DNA from: JBCDIQ01 sp039024295
Lineage (GTDB): Bacteria > Bacteroidota > Bacteroidia > J057
Length of the DNA stretch: 12,599 nt
Direction: 5' to 3'
Assembly: GCA_039024295.1 (NCBI GenBank)
Contig: JBCDIQ010000152.1
Location: forward strand, 1-12,599
The notes under the pieces were generated by a model that was given only the letters and a program-made list of their open reading frames with translations, did not search any database and was not told the origin of the DNA. The translations under genes and the position numbers were made by a program. Below are positions 1-6,691 of this stretch, in pieces. Each line of letters opens with the position of its first letter. The stretch's first letter is position 1.

Positions 1-959
1 GTTGCCAGGTTATCCAGGACATGAATATTAGCCGTCAATTCTCCTACATCGTAAGCAAAATTTTTGCGGAGAAGCTTGAGCAAAAACGTGGGGGTAGCGG
101 TGTTCCACCAGTAATTGGCAAATCGTTGGGAGGAAAAAAAGTTGAGAATGGAAAAAGGATTGTAAACGGGTTGTCCAACATTCCATTGATAGCCGTTGTA
201 CCACTTTCTAATTTGTTGAGTCAGTTCCTCTTCTGTCATGTGGTATCGCTGAGCAACTTGAATGAATGCTTCAGAAAAATACCTTTCAAGTTCATCTTGT
301 GTATACCCAGCGATCGTAGCATATTCATAATGAAGGGTAATATCCTGAAGGTTATTAAGGTCGGAGAAAAGAGAAACTTTACTAAACCGTGATACACCGG
401 TAACCAGGAAAAATCGCAAATAGGCATCAGAAGATTTGATGACAGAGAAAAAATTCCGAATGATTTCGCGATTAACCTCAGCTTTGACAGGATCGTCAAT
501 GTACTCCACGAGCGGCTTATCGTACTCATCCACCAGAATCACCACGCCCTGTTCATGCCCTAAAGTATGAATCAGTTCCTTGAATTGCTGTTTTAGGGTA
601 GGTGCAGTAAGTGTTAGGCCATACTTCTTGGCTTGCTGTTTTAACTCAATTGAAAGTGCTTGTTCCAACCCAACCCCTTGGTAGTCCAGAGATTCAAAAT
701 GAAAATGTAGTACTGGATGAGGATCGAATGAAAAATCGGATGAACCAATCCAAAGGCCTTCGCATAAATCTTTTCGACCTTGAAATATGTACTTAAGGGT
801 GGAAAGCAGAAGGGACTTTCCAAATCGTCTAGGCCGCGACAAAAAATAATATGCTCCATTTTGGATGAGAGAATGGATCAACTCTGTTTTATCTACGTAG
901 AGGTAATCACCAGATCGCATTTTTTCAAAATCCTGAATACCAATTGGATACCTCTTCAT
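1..959 (-). CDS. AAA-ATPase-like / PD-(D/E)XK family protein, C-terminus beyond window edge
   Basis: An uninterrupted frame runs leftwards from an ATG at 957-959 to the window edge (319 complete codons), so the protein is partial because of the window and not because of a stop. The start MKRYPIGIQDFEKMR is typical of the AAA-ATPase_like family (PF09820). Visible motifs are a P-loop variant RPRRFGKS (residues 42-49), a Walker B-type VVILVDEYD (139-147), a sensor-like FLVTGVSRFSK (184-194) and the conserved WYNGY (253-257) and YNPFSILNF (266-274). Family members usually continue about 200 residues further into a PD-(D/E)XK nuclease-like domain (PF08011), which would lie outside the window. The family is abundant and often multicopy in Bacteroidota; its biological role is not established, and mobile-element or defence roles have only been suggested. 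It follows ndh on the same strand after 58 bp. Family assignment is firm; function is not. Confidence 0.9.
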   Translation of the reverse strand, partial: MKRYPIGIQDFEKMRSGDYLYVDKTELIHSLIQNGAYYFLSRPRRFGKSLLLSTLKYIFQGRKDLCEGLWIGSSDFSFDPHPVLHFHFESLDYQGVGLEQALSIELKQQAKKYGLTLTAPTLKQQFKELIHTLGHEQGVVILVDEYDKPLVEYIDDPVKAEVNREIIRNFFSVIKSSDAYLRFFLVTGVSRFSKVSLFSDLNNLQDITLHYEYATIAGYTQDELERYFSEAFIQVAQRYHMTEEELTQQIRKWYNGYQWNVGQPVYNPFSILNFFSSQRFANYWWNTATPTFLLKLLRKNFAYDVGELTANIHVLDNLA

Positions 960-970
960 GGTTCTAATAT

Positions 971-984
971 ACAGATTAATCTGT
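971..984. repeat. 14-bp perfect palindrome upstream of the AAA-ATPase-like gene
   Basis: ACAGATTAATCTGT reads identically on both strands and lies 11 bp upstream of the ATPase start codon, in the 58-bp gap after ndh. Its position suits a dimeric repressor site or a short hairpin. However, about one perfect 14-bp palindrome is expected by chance in a window this long, so it is only a candidate site. Confidence 0.3.
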
Positions 985-1017
985 TGGGTACTACAGGAAG
1001 AAGAAAGGGATTTTTAC

Positions 1018-2337
1018 TTACGCAGGCACTGACCTTGCTTTCTCTTCGTCCATTTCTACCTTTTTCTTGAAAGGGCGAATGATGAGGCGGAATCCTTTGT
1101 CATAGGTGAAGTAGCTCCACACCCAGTTGGTGAAAACCACTACCTTATTTCTGAAGCCAATGAGGAATAATAGGTGAACAAACATCCATCCCATCCAGGC
1201 GATAAATCCTTTCATATGGATTTTCCCGACATCCAGGACGGCCTTATTCCGCCCAATGGTGGCCATAGAACCCTTGTCGAAATACTCAAAGGGACGAAGA
1301 GGCGCACCTTTTACAATGTTTTTGAGGTTATGAGCAAGGTTGTTTCCTTGCTGAATGGCACCTTGTGCGACTTGCGGGTGGCCTTTTGGATAAGCTTCTT
1401 CAGATTTCATCAGGGCGAGGTCTCCAATGGCAAAGATATGGTCTTGCCCCTCCACTTGATTGTAGGCATCTACTTTCAAGCGGCCTCGCTCTATACTCTC
1501 CGGTTCAAGTCCATCAATCATGTTACCCGTGATACCGGCTGACCAGATCACCGTCTCTGCGGGCATGTAGAAGCCTTCCTTGCTGGTAGTAACCAAGTGG
1601 CCATCATATCCTTTGACAAAGGTCTCAAGGCTCACGTGTACTCCCATTTTTTCCAGGGCATCCAGGGAGTTCTCGGAAGACTTCTCCGACATACCTGCCA
1701 GCAACCTCGGACCTGCTTCTATGAGGTAAATGTGCATGAGGTCCAGGTCCAACTCCGGGTAGTCTTTAGGAAGAATGTGATGCTTGAGTTCAGAAAGCGC
1801 ACCGGCAGTTTCAACCCCTGTTGGGCCGCCACCTACCACCACGAAGTTGAGCAGGGCATCTTTTAGTTCCCTGTCCTTTTCATAATTGGCCCGTTCAAAG
1901 TTTTGCAGGATCAGGCTACGCAGATCGAGTGCTTCAGGAACCGATTTCATTCCCAGTGCATTGGAGGCTATTTCTTCGTTTCCGAAAAAGTTGGTTTTAC
2001 TGCCCATGGCGAGCACCAAGTAGTCATAGCTGAGTTCCCCCAAATTTGTGGAAATTTCTTTTTTCTCAGCATCCACCTTCCATACTTCTGCCATGCGGAA
2101 GTAGAAGTTTTTTTGGTCTTCAAACAACTTTCTGATGGGAAATGCAATCGAATCCGGCTCCAGGCCCCCCGTTGCCACCTGATACAGCAATGGCTGGAAG
2201 CAGTGGTAATTATTTTTGTCCAGCATCACTACCTGAAAGGGAGCGTCTTTCAAATCTTGTCCAAGGGAAATTCCCCCAAACCCTCCTCCAATGATGACCA
2301 CACGTGGGTGTTCGCTTTCTGGAATATTGATCTGCAT
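1018..2337 (-). CDS. ndh: Type II NADH:quinone oxidoreductase (NDH-2)
   Basis: The 439-residue product matches NDH-2, the single-subunit, non-proton-pumping flavoenzyme that passes electrons from NADH to the membrane quinone pool. The N-terminal FAD Rossmann motif GGGFGG is at residues 17-22, followed by the family hallmark YHCFQPLLYQVATG (44-57). A second dinucleotide fold VVVGGGPTGVETAGAL (166-181) binds NADH. The FAD-contacting IFAIGDLA is at 301-308, and the quinone-site AQGAIQQG at 324-331. The C-terminus has the expected hydrophobic, aromatic membrane-associating stretch (about 378-410), then a basic tail. Length is normal. The start is the ATG at 2335-2337; the Rossmann fold begins about 12 residues later, so nothing is missing. 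It is divergent from the reductase at 2527. It probably acts in aerobic respiration on the inner face of the cytoplasmic membrane. Confidence 0.95.
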   Translation of the reverse strand: MQINIPESEHPRVVIIGGGFGGISLGQDLKDAPFQVVMLDKNNYHCFQPLLYQVATGGLEPDSIAFPIRKLFEDQKNFYFRMAEVWKVDAEKKEISTNLGELSYDYLVLAMGSKTNFFGNEEIASNALGMKSVPEALDLRSLILQNFERANYEKDRELKDALLNFVVVGGGPTGVETAGALSELKHHILPKDYPELDLDLMHIYLIEAGPRLLAGMSEKSSENSLDALEKMGVHVSLETFVKGYDGHLVTTSKEGFYMPAETVIWSAGITGNMIDGLEPESIERGRLKVDAYNQVEGQDHIFAIGDLALMKSEEAYPKGHPQVAQGAIQQGNNLAHNLKNIVKGAPLRPFEYFDKGSMATIGRNKAVLDVGKIHMKGFIAWMGWMFVHLLFLIGFRNKVVVFTNWVWSYFTYDKGFRLIIRPFKKKVEMDEEKARSVPA

Positions 2338-2399
2338 AAATGAGTTGTGATAATGATAGGTATATGTGAGTTTTTACGCAGGGTGTTGAAAGGAGTTAA

Positions 2400-2427
2400 T
2401 TGAAAAGAAATATATTCCGTATTTTCG
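2400..2427 (+). promoter_or_regulatory. Candidate Bacteroidota promoter for the PaaE-like reductase
   Basis: TTG at 2400-2402 is followed after 17 bp by TATTTTCG at 2420-2427, one mismatch from the Bacteroidota -7 consensus TAnnTTTG. It points toward the reductase and would give a leader of about 95 nt. That leader contains an 8-bp inverted repeat, GATGTAAG (2444-2451) and CTTACATC (2496-2503), which could fold. The spacer is shorter than the usual 19-21 bp and the match is imperfect, so this is tentative. I find no comparable -7 box for ndh on the other strand. Confidence 0.3.
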
Positions 2428-2526
2428 ACCCCGCTAACGCGTAGATGTAAGCAGCCAAAATGATTGTAAAACCATATAGGAAGCAAAAAGTTAGACTTAC
2501 ATCAGCAACCACAAGCCACACACACT

Positions 2527-3627
2527 ATGAGCGTTACTTTTCATTCTCTTAAAATTCGGCAAATCATAGACCGTACGCCTGATGCCTACACCCTGGAATT
2601 TGAGGCACCCCAAGAGGGGACCTTTTCCTATTTACCGGGGCAATACCTGACCTTAAAAGTGCCTTACGAAGGTGAGCAACTCCGTCGATCCTTTTCCTTG
2701 TCCAGCTCTCCGGTGGCTGATCCACTTTTAAGCGTAACCATTAAGCGCGTGGAAGGGGGAAGGGTTTCCAATTATTTACGTGACCATTATAAAGCGGGTG
2801 ATGAGATTGAGGTGCTACCTCCAATGGGGAATTTTGTGGTTAAGGTAGACCCGGCTTATCCACGGCACTATGTGCTCATAGGAGCAGGAAGTGGCATCAC
2901 ACCTTTGATGTCGATTTTGAAAACGGTGCTTCAGGAGGAAGAGGAGAGTAAGGTGAGTTTGTGGTATTGCAACCGGGATGAAGATCACGTGATTTTTGCG
3001 GATCAGCTAGAGCAATTGGGAGGTGAATACGGAGATCGTTTGGAGGTATACCATACCCTTTCTCGTCCCTCTGATGCCTGGAATGGTCCCAAGGGAAGGT
3101 TGAACAAAGAGCGCATCTATGAACTACTTTCAGGCTTATTCATGACGAGTGAATTGCCAAAGGTGTATTATATGTGTGGCCCTAATGGCCTGATGGAGGC
3201 ATCTCAGGCAGCATTGACCCAGCATGCAGTTGATCCCCGCCATGTTCACAGAGAGCTGTACACGGCGCCAGTGCCAACGGAGGCGCAGGTGGCCGAAGCA
3301 TATGCTGATTCAGAGAATGGAGCTTCCAACGACATTGCGGGGTATGAATTGGTAACCCAGGAGGTAACCATTTCCCAGAATGGCACTACCCTGAACTTGC
3401 AGGTCAGCCCAGATCAGTACATCCTGGATGCAGCCATTGAAGCCAAAATGGATCCTCCTTATGCCTGTCAGTCAGGTATTTGTACTACTTGCCGGGCAAA
3501 ACTCATCTCTGGTGTTGTCTCCATGGATGAGGCTGAAGGACTCAGTGAAGATGAACTCAAAGAAGGCTTCATCCTCACGTGTCAGTCACATCCTCTGACG
3601 AAGGATGTGGAGGTGGAATTTGGGTGA
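2527..3627 (+). CDS. PaaE-like ferredoxin-NAD(P)H reductase with C-terminal 2Fe-2S domain
   Basis: This 366-residue cytoplasmic protein combines an FNR-type flavin/NAD(P)H reductase with a plant-type ferredoxin domain, moving electrons from NAD(P)H via flavin to a 2Fe-2S cluster. The flavin-binding RSFS is at residues 54-57. The pyridine-nucleotide motif GAGSGITP is at 119-126, and CGP at 217-219. A linker at about 245-272 leads to the ferredoxin domain, whose cluster ligands are C314, C319, C322 and C352 (C-x4-C-x2-C-x29-C). The architecture and length match PaaE, the reductase of phenylacetyl-CoA epoxidase. No paaABCD genes adjoin it, and similar stand-alone genes occur in Bacteroidota, so the electron acceptor is unknown; a fatty-acid desaturase or other oxygenase is possible. 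The ATG at 2527 leads directly into the first beta-strand of the flavin domain. Confidence 0.88.
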   Translation: MSVTFHSLKIRQIIDRTPDAYTLEFEAPQEGTFSYLPGQYLTLKVPYEGEQLRRSFSLSSSPVADPLLSVTIKRVEGGRVSNYLRDHYKAGDEIEVLPPMGNFVVKVDPAYPRHYVLIGAGSGITPLMSILKTVLQEEEESKVSLWYCNRDEDHVIFADQLEQLGGEYGDRLEVYHTLSRPSDAWNGPKGRLNKERIYELLSGLFMTSELPKVYYMCGPNGLMEASQAALTQHAVDPRHVHRELYTAPVPTEAQVAEAYADSENGASNDIAGYELVTQEVTISQNGTTLNLQVSPDQYILDAAIEAKMDPPYACQSGICTTCRAKLISGVVSMDEAEGLSEDELKEGFILTCQSHPLTKDVEVEFG

Positions 3628-3668
3628 TTGGGGTTAATTTCCTTGTATCAACACTCGATTAGGGAAAT

Positions 3669-3691
3669 AAATATCAAAAAAATCGATATTT
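3669..3691. repeat. AT-rich inverted repeat between reductase and DUF433 genes
   Basis: AAATATC (3669-3675) and GATATTT (3685-3691) form a perfect 7-bp stem with a 9-nt A-rich loop, and the right arm runs into five T residues. It lies 41 bp after the reductase stop and 24 bp before the DUF433 start. It could be a weak terminator for the former or an operator for the latter. Being almost all A/T, it could also be chance. Confidence 0.3.
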
Positions 3692-3715
3692 TTAGTCAGT
3701 AAGGCATAGTAAACT

Positions 3716-3916
3716 ATGCAGGACTATATAAAATATATTGAAGTAAATCCAGAAGTTATGCTTGGAAAGCCCGTGATTAAAGGAACCCGGCTGACAGTAG
3801 CACTCATCTTGGAAGACCTTTCCGTAGGTAAGACGATACCAGATTTACTGAATGCGTACCCAAGATTGACACAAGAAGCAGTTTGGGCGGCTTTGGCCTT
3901 TGCCGCTAAACCATAA
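3716..3916 (+). CDS. Small DUF433 protein, orphan antitoxin-like
   Basis: The 66-residue product carries the DUF433 (PF04255) signature: the conserved GKPVIKGTRLTV (residues 17-28), the helix-turn-helix-like segment ILEDLSVGKTIPDLLNAYP and the closing LTQEAVWAALAFAA. DUF433 proteins are small winged-helix-like proteins. They are often encoded just upstream of a PIN-like DUF5615 toxin and are then regarded as antitoxins. No such partner follows here: the next gene is on the opposite strand 36 bp away, and a terminator-type hairpin begins at the stop codon. The protein ends soon after AFAA, slightly short of many relatives, so loss of a few C-terminal residues together with a partner gene is possible. 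Whether it still works as an antitoxin or as a solitary DNA-binding protein cannot be told from sequence. No clear Shine-Dalgarno sequence precedes the ATG. Confidence 0.8.
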   Translation: MQDYIKYIEVNPEVMLGKPVIKGTRLTVALILEDLSVGKTIPDLLNAYPRLTQEAVWAALAFAAKP

Positions 3917-3943
3917 GCGGTATTCTCCAAAATACCGCTTATG
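3912..3943. terminator. Bidirectional hairpin between convergent DUF433 and GH13 genes
   Basis: A perfect 13-bp stem is formed by 3912-3924 and 3931-3943 (core ATAAGCGGTATT / AATACCGCTTAT) with a 6-nt loop CTCCAA. It sits exactly between two convergent genes, and the DUF433 stop codon (3914-3916) lies within the left arm. Neither flank has a real U-tract, so it may end transcription weakly, block antisense read-through or protect 3' ends. The stem length makes a structural role likely. Confidence 0.7.
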
Positions 3944-3952
3944 ATTATCGAA

Positions 3953-5800
3953 TCACTCCCCCAAATTCATAATCCTGGTCGAAACAGGAGGAACCTTCAG
4001 GGTTTCTCCCAGCTCAACCGTTTCCTTCCAGAGGACATCGGTTCCCGTTTTGGCTCCCTGGATGGCTTCCTGGTAATGTGAAAGGGGAACATCTACTTCC
4101 TCTTTATTCTTGTTCATGACCACCAATATGCGGGAGGTTTCTGTATACCGCAGGTAAACATACACCCCTTTGACAGGAGCGAAATGCAGGGTCTTACCTT
4201 CATAGATGGCGGGTTCTGTTTTGCGCCAGTTCAACAACGCTTTTACATATGCCTGCATGTCTTTTTGCTGTTGAGAAAGAGCTTTTCCTGTAAAGGCATT
4301 TTGGGTATCGCCTGGCCATCCTCCTGGAAAATCGGTGCGAATAAGGCCATGATCCCCAGGCTTGGCGCTGTTACCCATCAGTACTTCTGTGCCATAGTAC
4401 ACCTGTGGGATCCCCCGAACGGTCAGGAGGTATGCCATGGCCATTTTTGCCAGGGCAGGATCATCTTTTACCTGGGTAAAAATGCGGTCCATGTCGTGGT
4501 TGTCCGCAAAGGTGAGGAGATCGTTTGGATTGGTGTAGATAAAATCGTTTGCCAGGGCTTCGTAGAGTTTAATCAGGCCACTGTTCCAGTTCTCTGGTTC
4601 TACTAATGCTTTGCTTAGGGTCCCCTGCATTGGAAAATCCATGGGGCTTTTCAGGCAAGAGGTGTATCCATCGGGATTATCATGGCCCTGCTGCCAGTAG
4701 GCCACAATGACCGGGTTGTAGCTCCATTCCTCTCCTGTGATGCTGAAATTGGGATATTCCTGCATAATCCTACAGGTCCAGTTGGAGAGGAAGTACTTGT
4801 CGGGATAAGGATAAGTATCCTGGCGAATGCCCGCCAGCCCTAGCATTTCAATCCACCAAATACTGTTTTGGATCAGGTAGGTGGCCATGAAAGGATTTCG
4901 CTGGTTGAGGTCTGGCATCTGGGGCACAAACCATCCGCCTGTCATGCGCTGCTTGTCGACTTCAGCCGCATAAAGATCCTGGTTAACGGTACGCTTGTGA
5001 TTGGTTACCTGAATTTTCTCCTGGTAATTCAGCCAATCTTCGAAGGGCAGGTCTTCCATCCACCAGTGTTTGGAACCACAATGGTTCACCACCCCATCCA
5101 TGATGAGTTTGATGCCTTTTGCGCGACCTTTTTCTGCCAGTTCCTGGTATTCTTCCAGGGTGCCATAACGAGGATCGACTTTGTAGTAATCGGTGATTGC
5201 GTAGCCGTGATAAGAGGACTTGGGCATGTCATTTTCCAGCATAGGATTGGGCCAAATGGTCGTAAATCCCATGTCAGCGATGTAATCAAGGTGGTTGATG
5301 ATACCTCGAAGGTCTCCCCCGTGGCGGGCATAGTCTTCCGACCGGTCGGTGCCCTTCTCACGAAGTCCTTCCACCGAATCGTTTGTGGTATCGCCATTGG
5401 CAAATCGGTCTGGGGTGATGAGGTACATCACATCTTTGGCCTGAAAGCCTTCTACTTGGGCAAATTCAGGTGACCGTTGAGAAATGGGGTAGGCATGTGT
5501 TGCCACGGTTTTTCCATTCTCTGAGAATTTAATCTTTATGCTTCCCGGTTTGGCCTCTGGGGTAATTTTGAGGTCGAGAAACAGGTAATTGGGACTGGTG
5601 GCAGTGTGGGTTTGAAGCAGGGTAACGCCTTTCGCTTTGACAGAAGGCTGCCATTTGCCGGCACCTTCAGCATGTACGAGGAGTTGTACAGTGTCATTCT
5701 GCATCCCAATCCACCAATTGGGCGGTTCTACGCGGATTTCCTGGGCGTGGAGGGAGAAAATGGATACGATAAGGAATAGGGTTGTTGTAATTCGTTGCAT
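3953..5800 (-). CDS. Exported GH13 cyclomaltodextrinase / neopullulanase-type alpha-amylase
   Basis: The 615-residue enzyme begins with a signal peptide (about 1-19, hydrophobic TLFLIVSIFSLHA, cut before QE), indicating export. The next region, with RVEPPNWWIGM (23-33), matches the immunoglobulin-like N-terminal domain of cyclomaltodextrinases (PF09087). The GH13 barrel follows from about residue 120. Its conserved regions are DGVVNH (235-240), GIRQDTYPY with nucleophile D328 (324-332), ITGEEW with acid/base E357 (354-359) and FADNHD with transition-state Asp D436 (431-436). A C-terminal beta domain (about 540-612) ends the protein. All catalytic residues are present. Expected substrates are cyclodextrins, maltodextrins or pullulan. 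No SusC/SusD pair or sugar regulator lies nearby, so it is not in an obvious starch locus here. The ATG at 5798-5800 is the only start giving a proper signal peptide. Confidence 0.92.
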   Translation of the reverse strand: MQRITTTLFLIVSIFSLHAQEIRVEPPNWWIGMQNDTVQLLVHAEGAGKWQPSVKAKGVTLLQTHTATSPNYLFLDLKITPEAKPGSIKIKFSENGKTVATHAYPISQRSPEFAQVEGFQAKDVMYLITPDRFANGDTTNDSVEGLREKGTDRSEDYARHGGDLRGIINHLDYIADMGFTTIWPNPMLENDMPKSSYHGYAITDYYKVDPRYGTLEEYQELAEKGRAKGIKLIMDGVVNHCGSKHWWMEDLPFEDWLNYQEKIQVTNHKRTVNQDLYAAEVDKQRMTGGWFVPQMPDLNQRNPFMATYLIQNSIWWIEMLGLAGIRQDTYPYPDKYFLSNWTCRIMQEYPNFSITGEEWSYNPVIVAYWQQGHDNPDGYTSCLKSPMDFPMQGTLSKALVEPENWNSGLIKLYEALANDFIYTNPNDLLTFADNHDMDRIFTQVKDDPALAKMAMAYLLTVRGIPQVYYGTEVLMGNSAKPGDHGLIRTDFPGGWPGDTQNAFTGKALSQQQKDMQAYVKALLNWRKTEPAIYEGKTLHFAPVKGVYVYLRYTETSRILVVMNKNKEEVDVPLSHYQEAIQGAKTGTDVLWKETVELGETLKVPPVSTRIMNLGE

Positions 5801-5922
5801 GTGGAGGCAGGTTTTTAGGTGTGAGGGGCTAGCTATTGGGCTTTAGGGTTTTGTTGGTAATCGATTGTGGGAAATTACTACATATTTTGGACTGAACCTT
5901 GACAGGGTTTTCCAATTTGGTC

Positions 5923-5944
5923 GCCGTTCAGATAACCGCGGTAC
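5923..5944. repeat. Decayed partial copy of the REP-like element
   Basis: This 22-bp stretch matches 6036-6057 at 19 of 22 positions, including the GCCGTTC start and the GCGGTAC end. One mismatch disrupts the 6-bp stem seen in the other copy. The first hairpin and outer TTGTAC arm are not recognisable upstream. It looks like an older, eroded copy 113 bp from the intact one. Confidence 0.5.
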
Positions 5945-6004
5945 GGGGGGAGAGGTACTAGGCCTTAGCTTTCAGGGAATAGGTGGTGGAACTGTGCAAA
6001 TGGA

Positions 6005-6059
6005 TTGTACCTCCGGTCTCTGACCGGAGTGGTGGGCCGTTCGGAAAACGGCGGTACAA
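6005..6059. repeat. REP-like element: two hairpins inside an outer inverted repeat
   Basis: The outer arms are TTGTAC (6005-6010) and GTACAA (6054-6059). Inside them are two hairpins. The first has a perfect 8-bp stem, CTCCGGTC / GACCGGAG (6011-6018 and 6022-6029), with a 3-nt loop. The second has a 6-bp stem, GCCGTT / AACGGC (6036-6041 and 6047-6052), with a 5-nt loop. The whole could fold as a three-way junction. This resembles REP/BIME sequences mobilised by RAYT (REP-associated tyrosine) transposases. No such transposase is in the window, and genome copy number cannot be seen here. Confidence 0.65.
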
Positions 6060-6067
6060 GGTTAAGC

Positions 6068-6098
6068 TTGCCTGCTGACTGGGCATTTCCTACTTTTG
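6068..6098 (+). promoter_or_regulatory. Bacteroidota-type promoter for hslV
   Basis: TTG at 6068-6070 and TACTTTTG at 6091-6098 are separated by 20 bp, an exact match to the Bacteroidota consensus TTG-N19-21-TAnnTTTG. Transcription would begin at about 6103-6105, only some 12 nt before the hslV ATG at 6116. This also argues against the more upstream in-frame starts. Confidence 0.6.
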
Positions 6099-6115
6099 AT
6101 CCTATGAATGACATT

Positions 6116-6655
6116 ATGGCTCCCATACATGCAACAACCGTTGTAGGCATTATCCATAACGGACAAGTGGTACTCGGTTCCGACGGTCAGGCGACCGTTG
6201 GCAATACCGTGATGAAAGGCAACGTGCGGAAAGTCCGTAAGCTGGACAACGGCAAAATACTGGCAGGATTTGCAGGTTCCACTTCGGATGCATTTACTTT
6301 ATTAGAACGCTTTGAAGAGAAGCTAAATATGTACCGCAGTAGCCTGAGACGGGCGGCTATTGCATTGGCGCAAGACTGGCGTACCGATCGTTACCTTCGC
6401 CGCTTGGAAGCTATGATCATTGTAATGGACAAAGATGAGGGGCTCATCATTACCGGAACAGGAGATGTGCTTGCCCCAGAGGACAACATTTTCACCATTG
6501 GGTCAGGTTCCATGTATGCAAAATCTGCTGCCATGGCTTTGAAACGCCATGCACCACACATGAGCGCAAAGGAAATGGTACAAGAAGCCCTCACAGTAGC
6601 TGCAGACATCTGTATCTACACCAATCACAACTTCGAAATCCTGGAAATGGAATAG
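6116..6655 (+). CDS. hslV: ATP-dependent protease peptidase subunit HslV (ClpQ)
   Basis: HslV is the proteasome-like threonine peptidase that assembles as a double hexamer and degrades proteins fed in by the HslU ATPase in the cytoplasm. From the ATG at 6116 the product is 179 residues, close to the E. coli length. A short leader MAPIHA would be removed to expose catalytic Thr7. With Thr7 as mature residue 1, the active-site residues fall in the expected places: D23 (mature D17, in GSDGQAT), K34 and K39 (mature K28 and K33), G51 (mature G45) and S130 (mature S124). The motifs MKGNVRKVRKL, AGFAGST and DICIYTNHN are typical. In-frame ATGs at 6104 and 6005 also exist, but 6104 would coincide with the predicted transcription start and 6005 would read through the REP-like element. 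hslU is not adjacent, unlike in many proteobacteria, so the gene is probably monocistronic. Confidence 0.95.
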   Translation: MAPIHATTVVGIIHNGQVVLGSDGQATVGNTVMKGNVRKVRKLDNGKILAGFAGSTSDAFTLLERFEEKLNMYRSSLRRAAIALAQDWRTDRYLRRLEAMIIVMDKDEGLIITGTGDVLAPEDNIFTIGSGSMYAKSAAMALKRHAPHMSAKEMVQEALTVAADICIYTNHNFEILEME

Positions 6656-6691
6656 GGGAATCCTTTATCAGAACTCCCCCAATTTTCATGT

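Larger units (their letters stand above)
5801..6115. other. Divergent intergenic region between GH13 enzyme and hslV
   Basis: These 315 bp hold no convincing gene. From left to right I see about 120 bp without an exact TAnnTTTG element for the GH13 gene, a decayed repeat (5923-5944), a REP-like double hairpin (6005-6059) and the hslV promoter (6068-6098). Reading frames here, such as the upstream extension of hslV to 6005, are created by the repeat and carry no protein-like sequence. Confidence 0.6.

Noticed and set aside
236..529. Minus-strand open frame of 97 codons
   Set aside because: It lies in another frame inside the AAA-ATPase-like gene, whose own frame carries the Walker and family motifs across the same bases.
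1903..2343. Plus-strand open frame of 146 codons opposite ndh
   Set aside because: It is antisense to the FAD and NADH fold of ndh, and its translation has no protein-like motifs.
4868..5473. Plus-strand open frame of 201 codons opposite the GH13 gene
   Set aside because: Despite its length it is antisense to the conserved GH13 barrel, and its openness follows from codon bias on the other strand.
6005..6115. N-terminal extension of hslV to an upstream ATG
   Set aside because: It reads through the REP-like hairpins and the promoter, and HslV alignment needs only a short leader before the catalytic Thr.
6655..6679. Possible terminator GGGGA/TCCCC between convergent hslV and the 6692-8332 gene
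   Set aside because: The stem is only 5 bp with a 15-nt loop and no strong U-run, so it is too weak to call.
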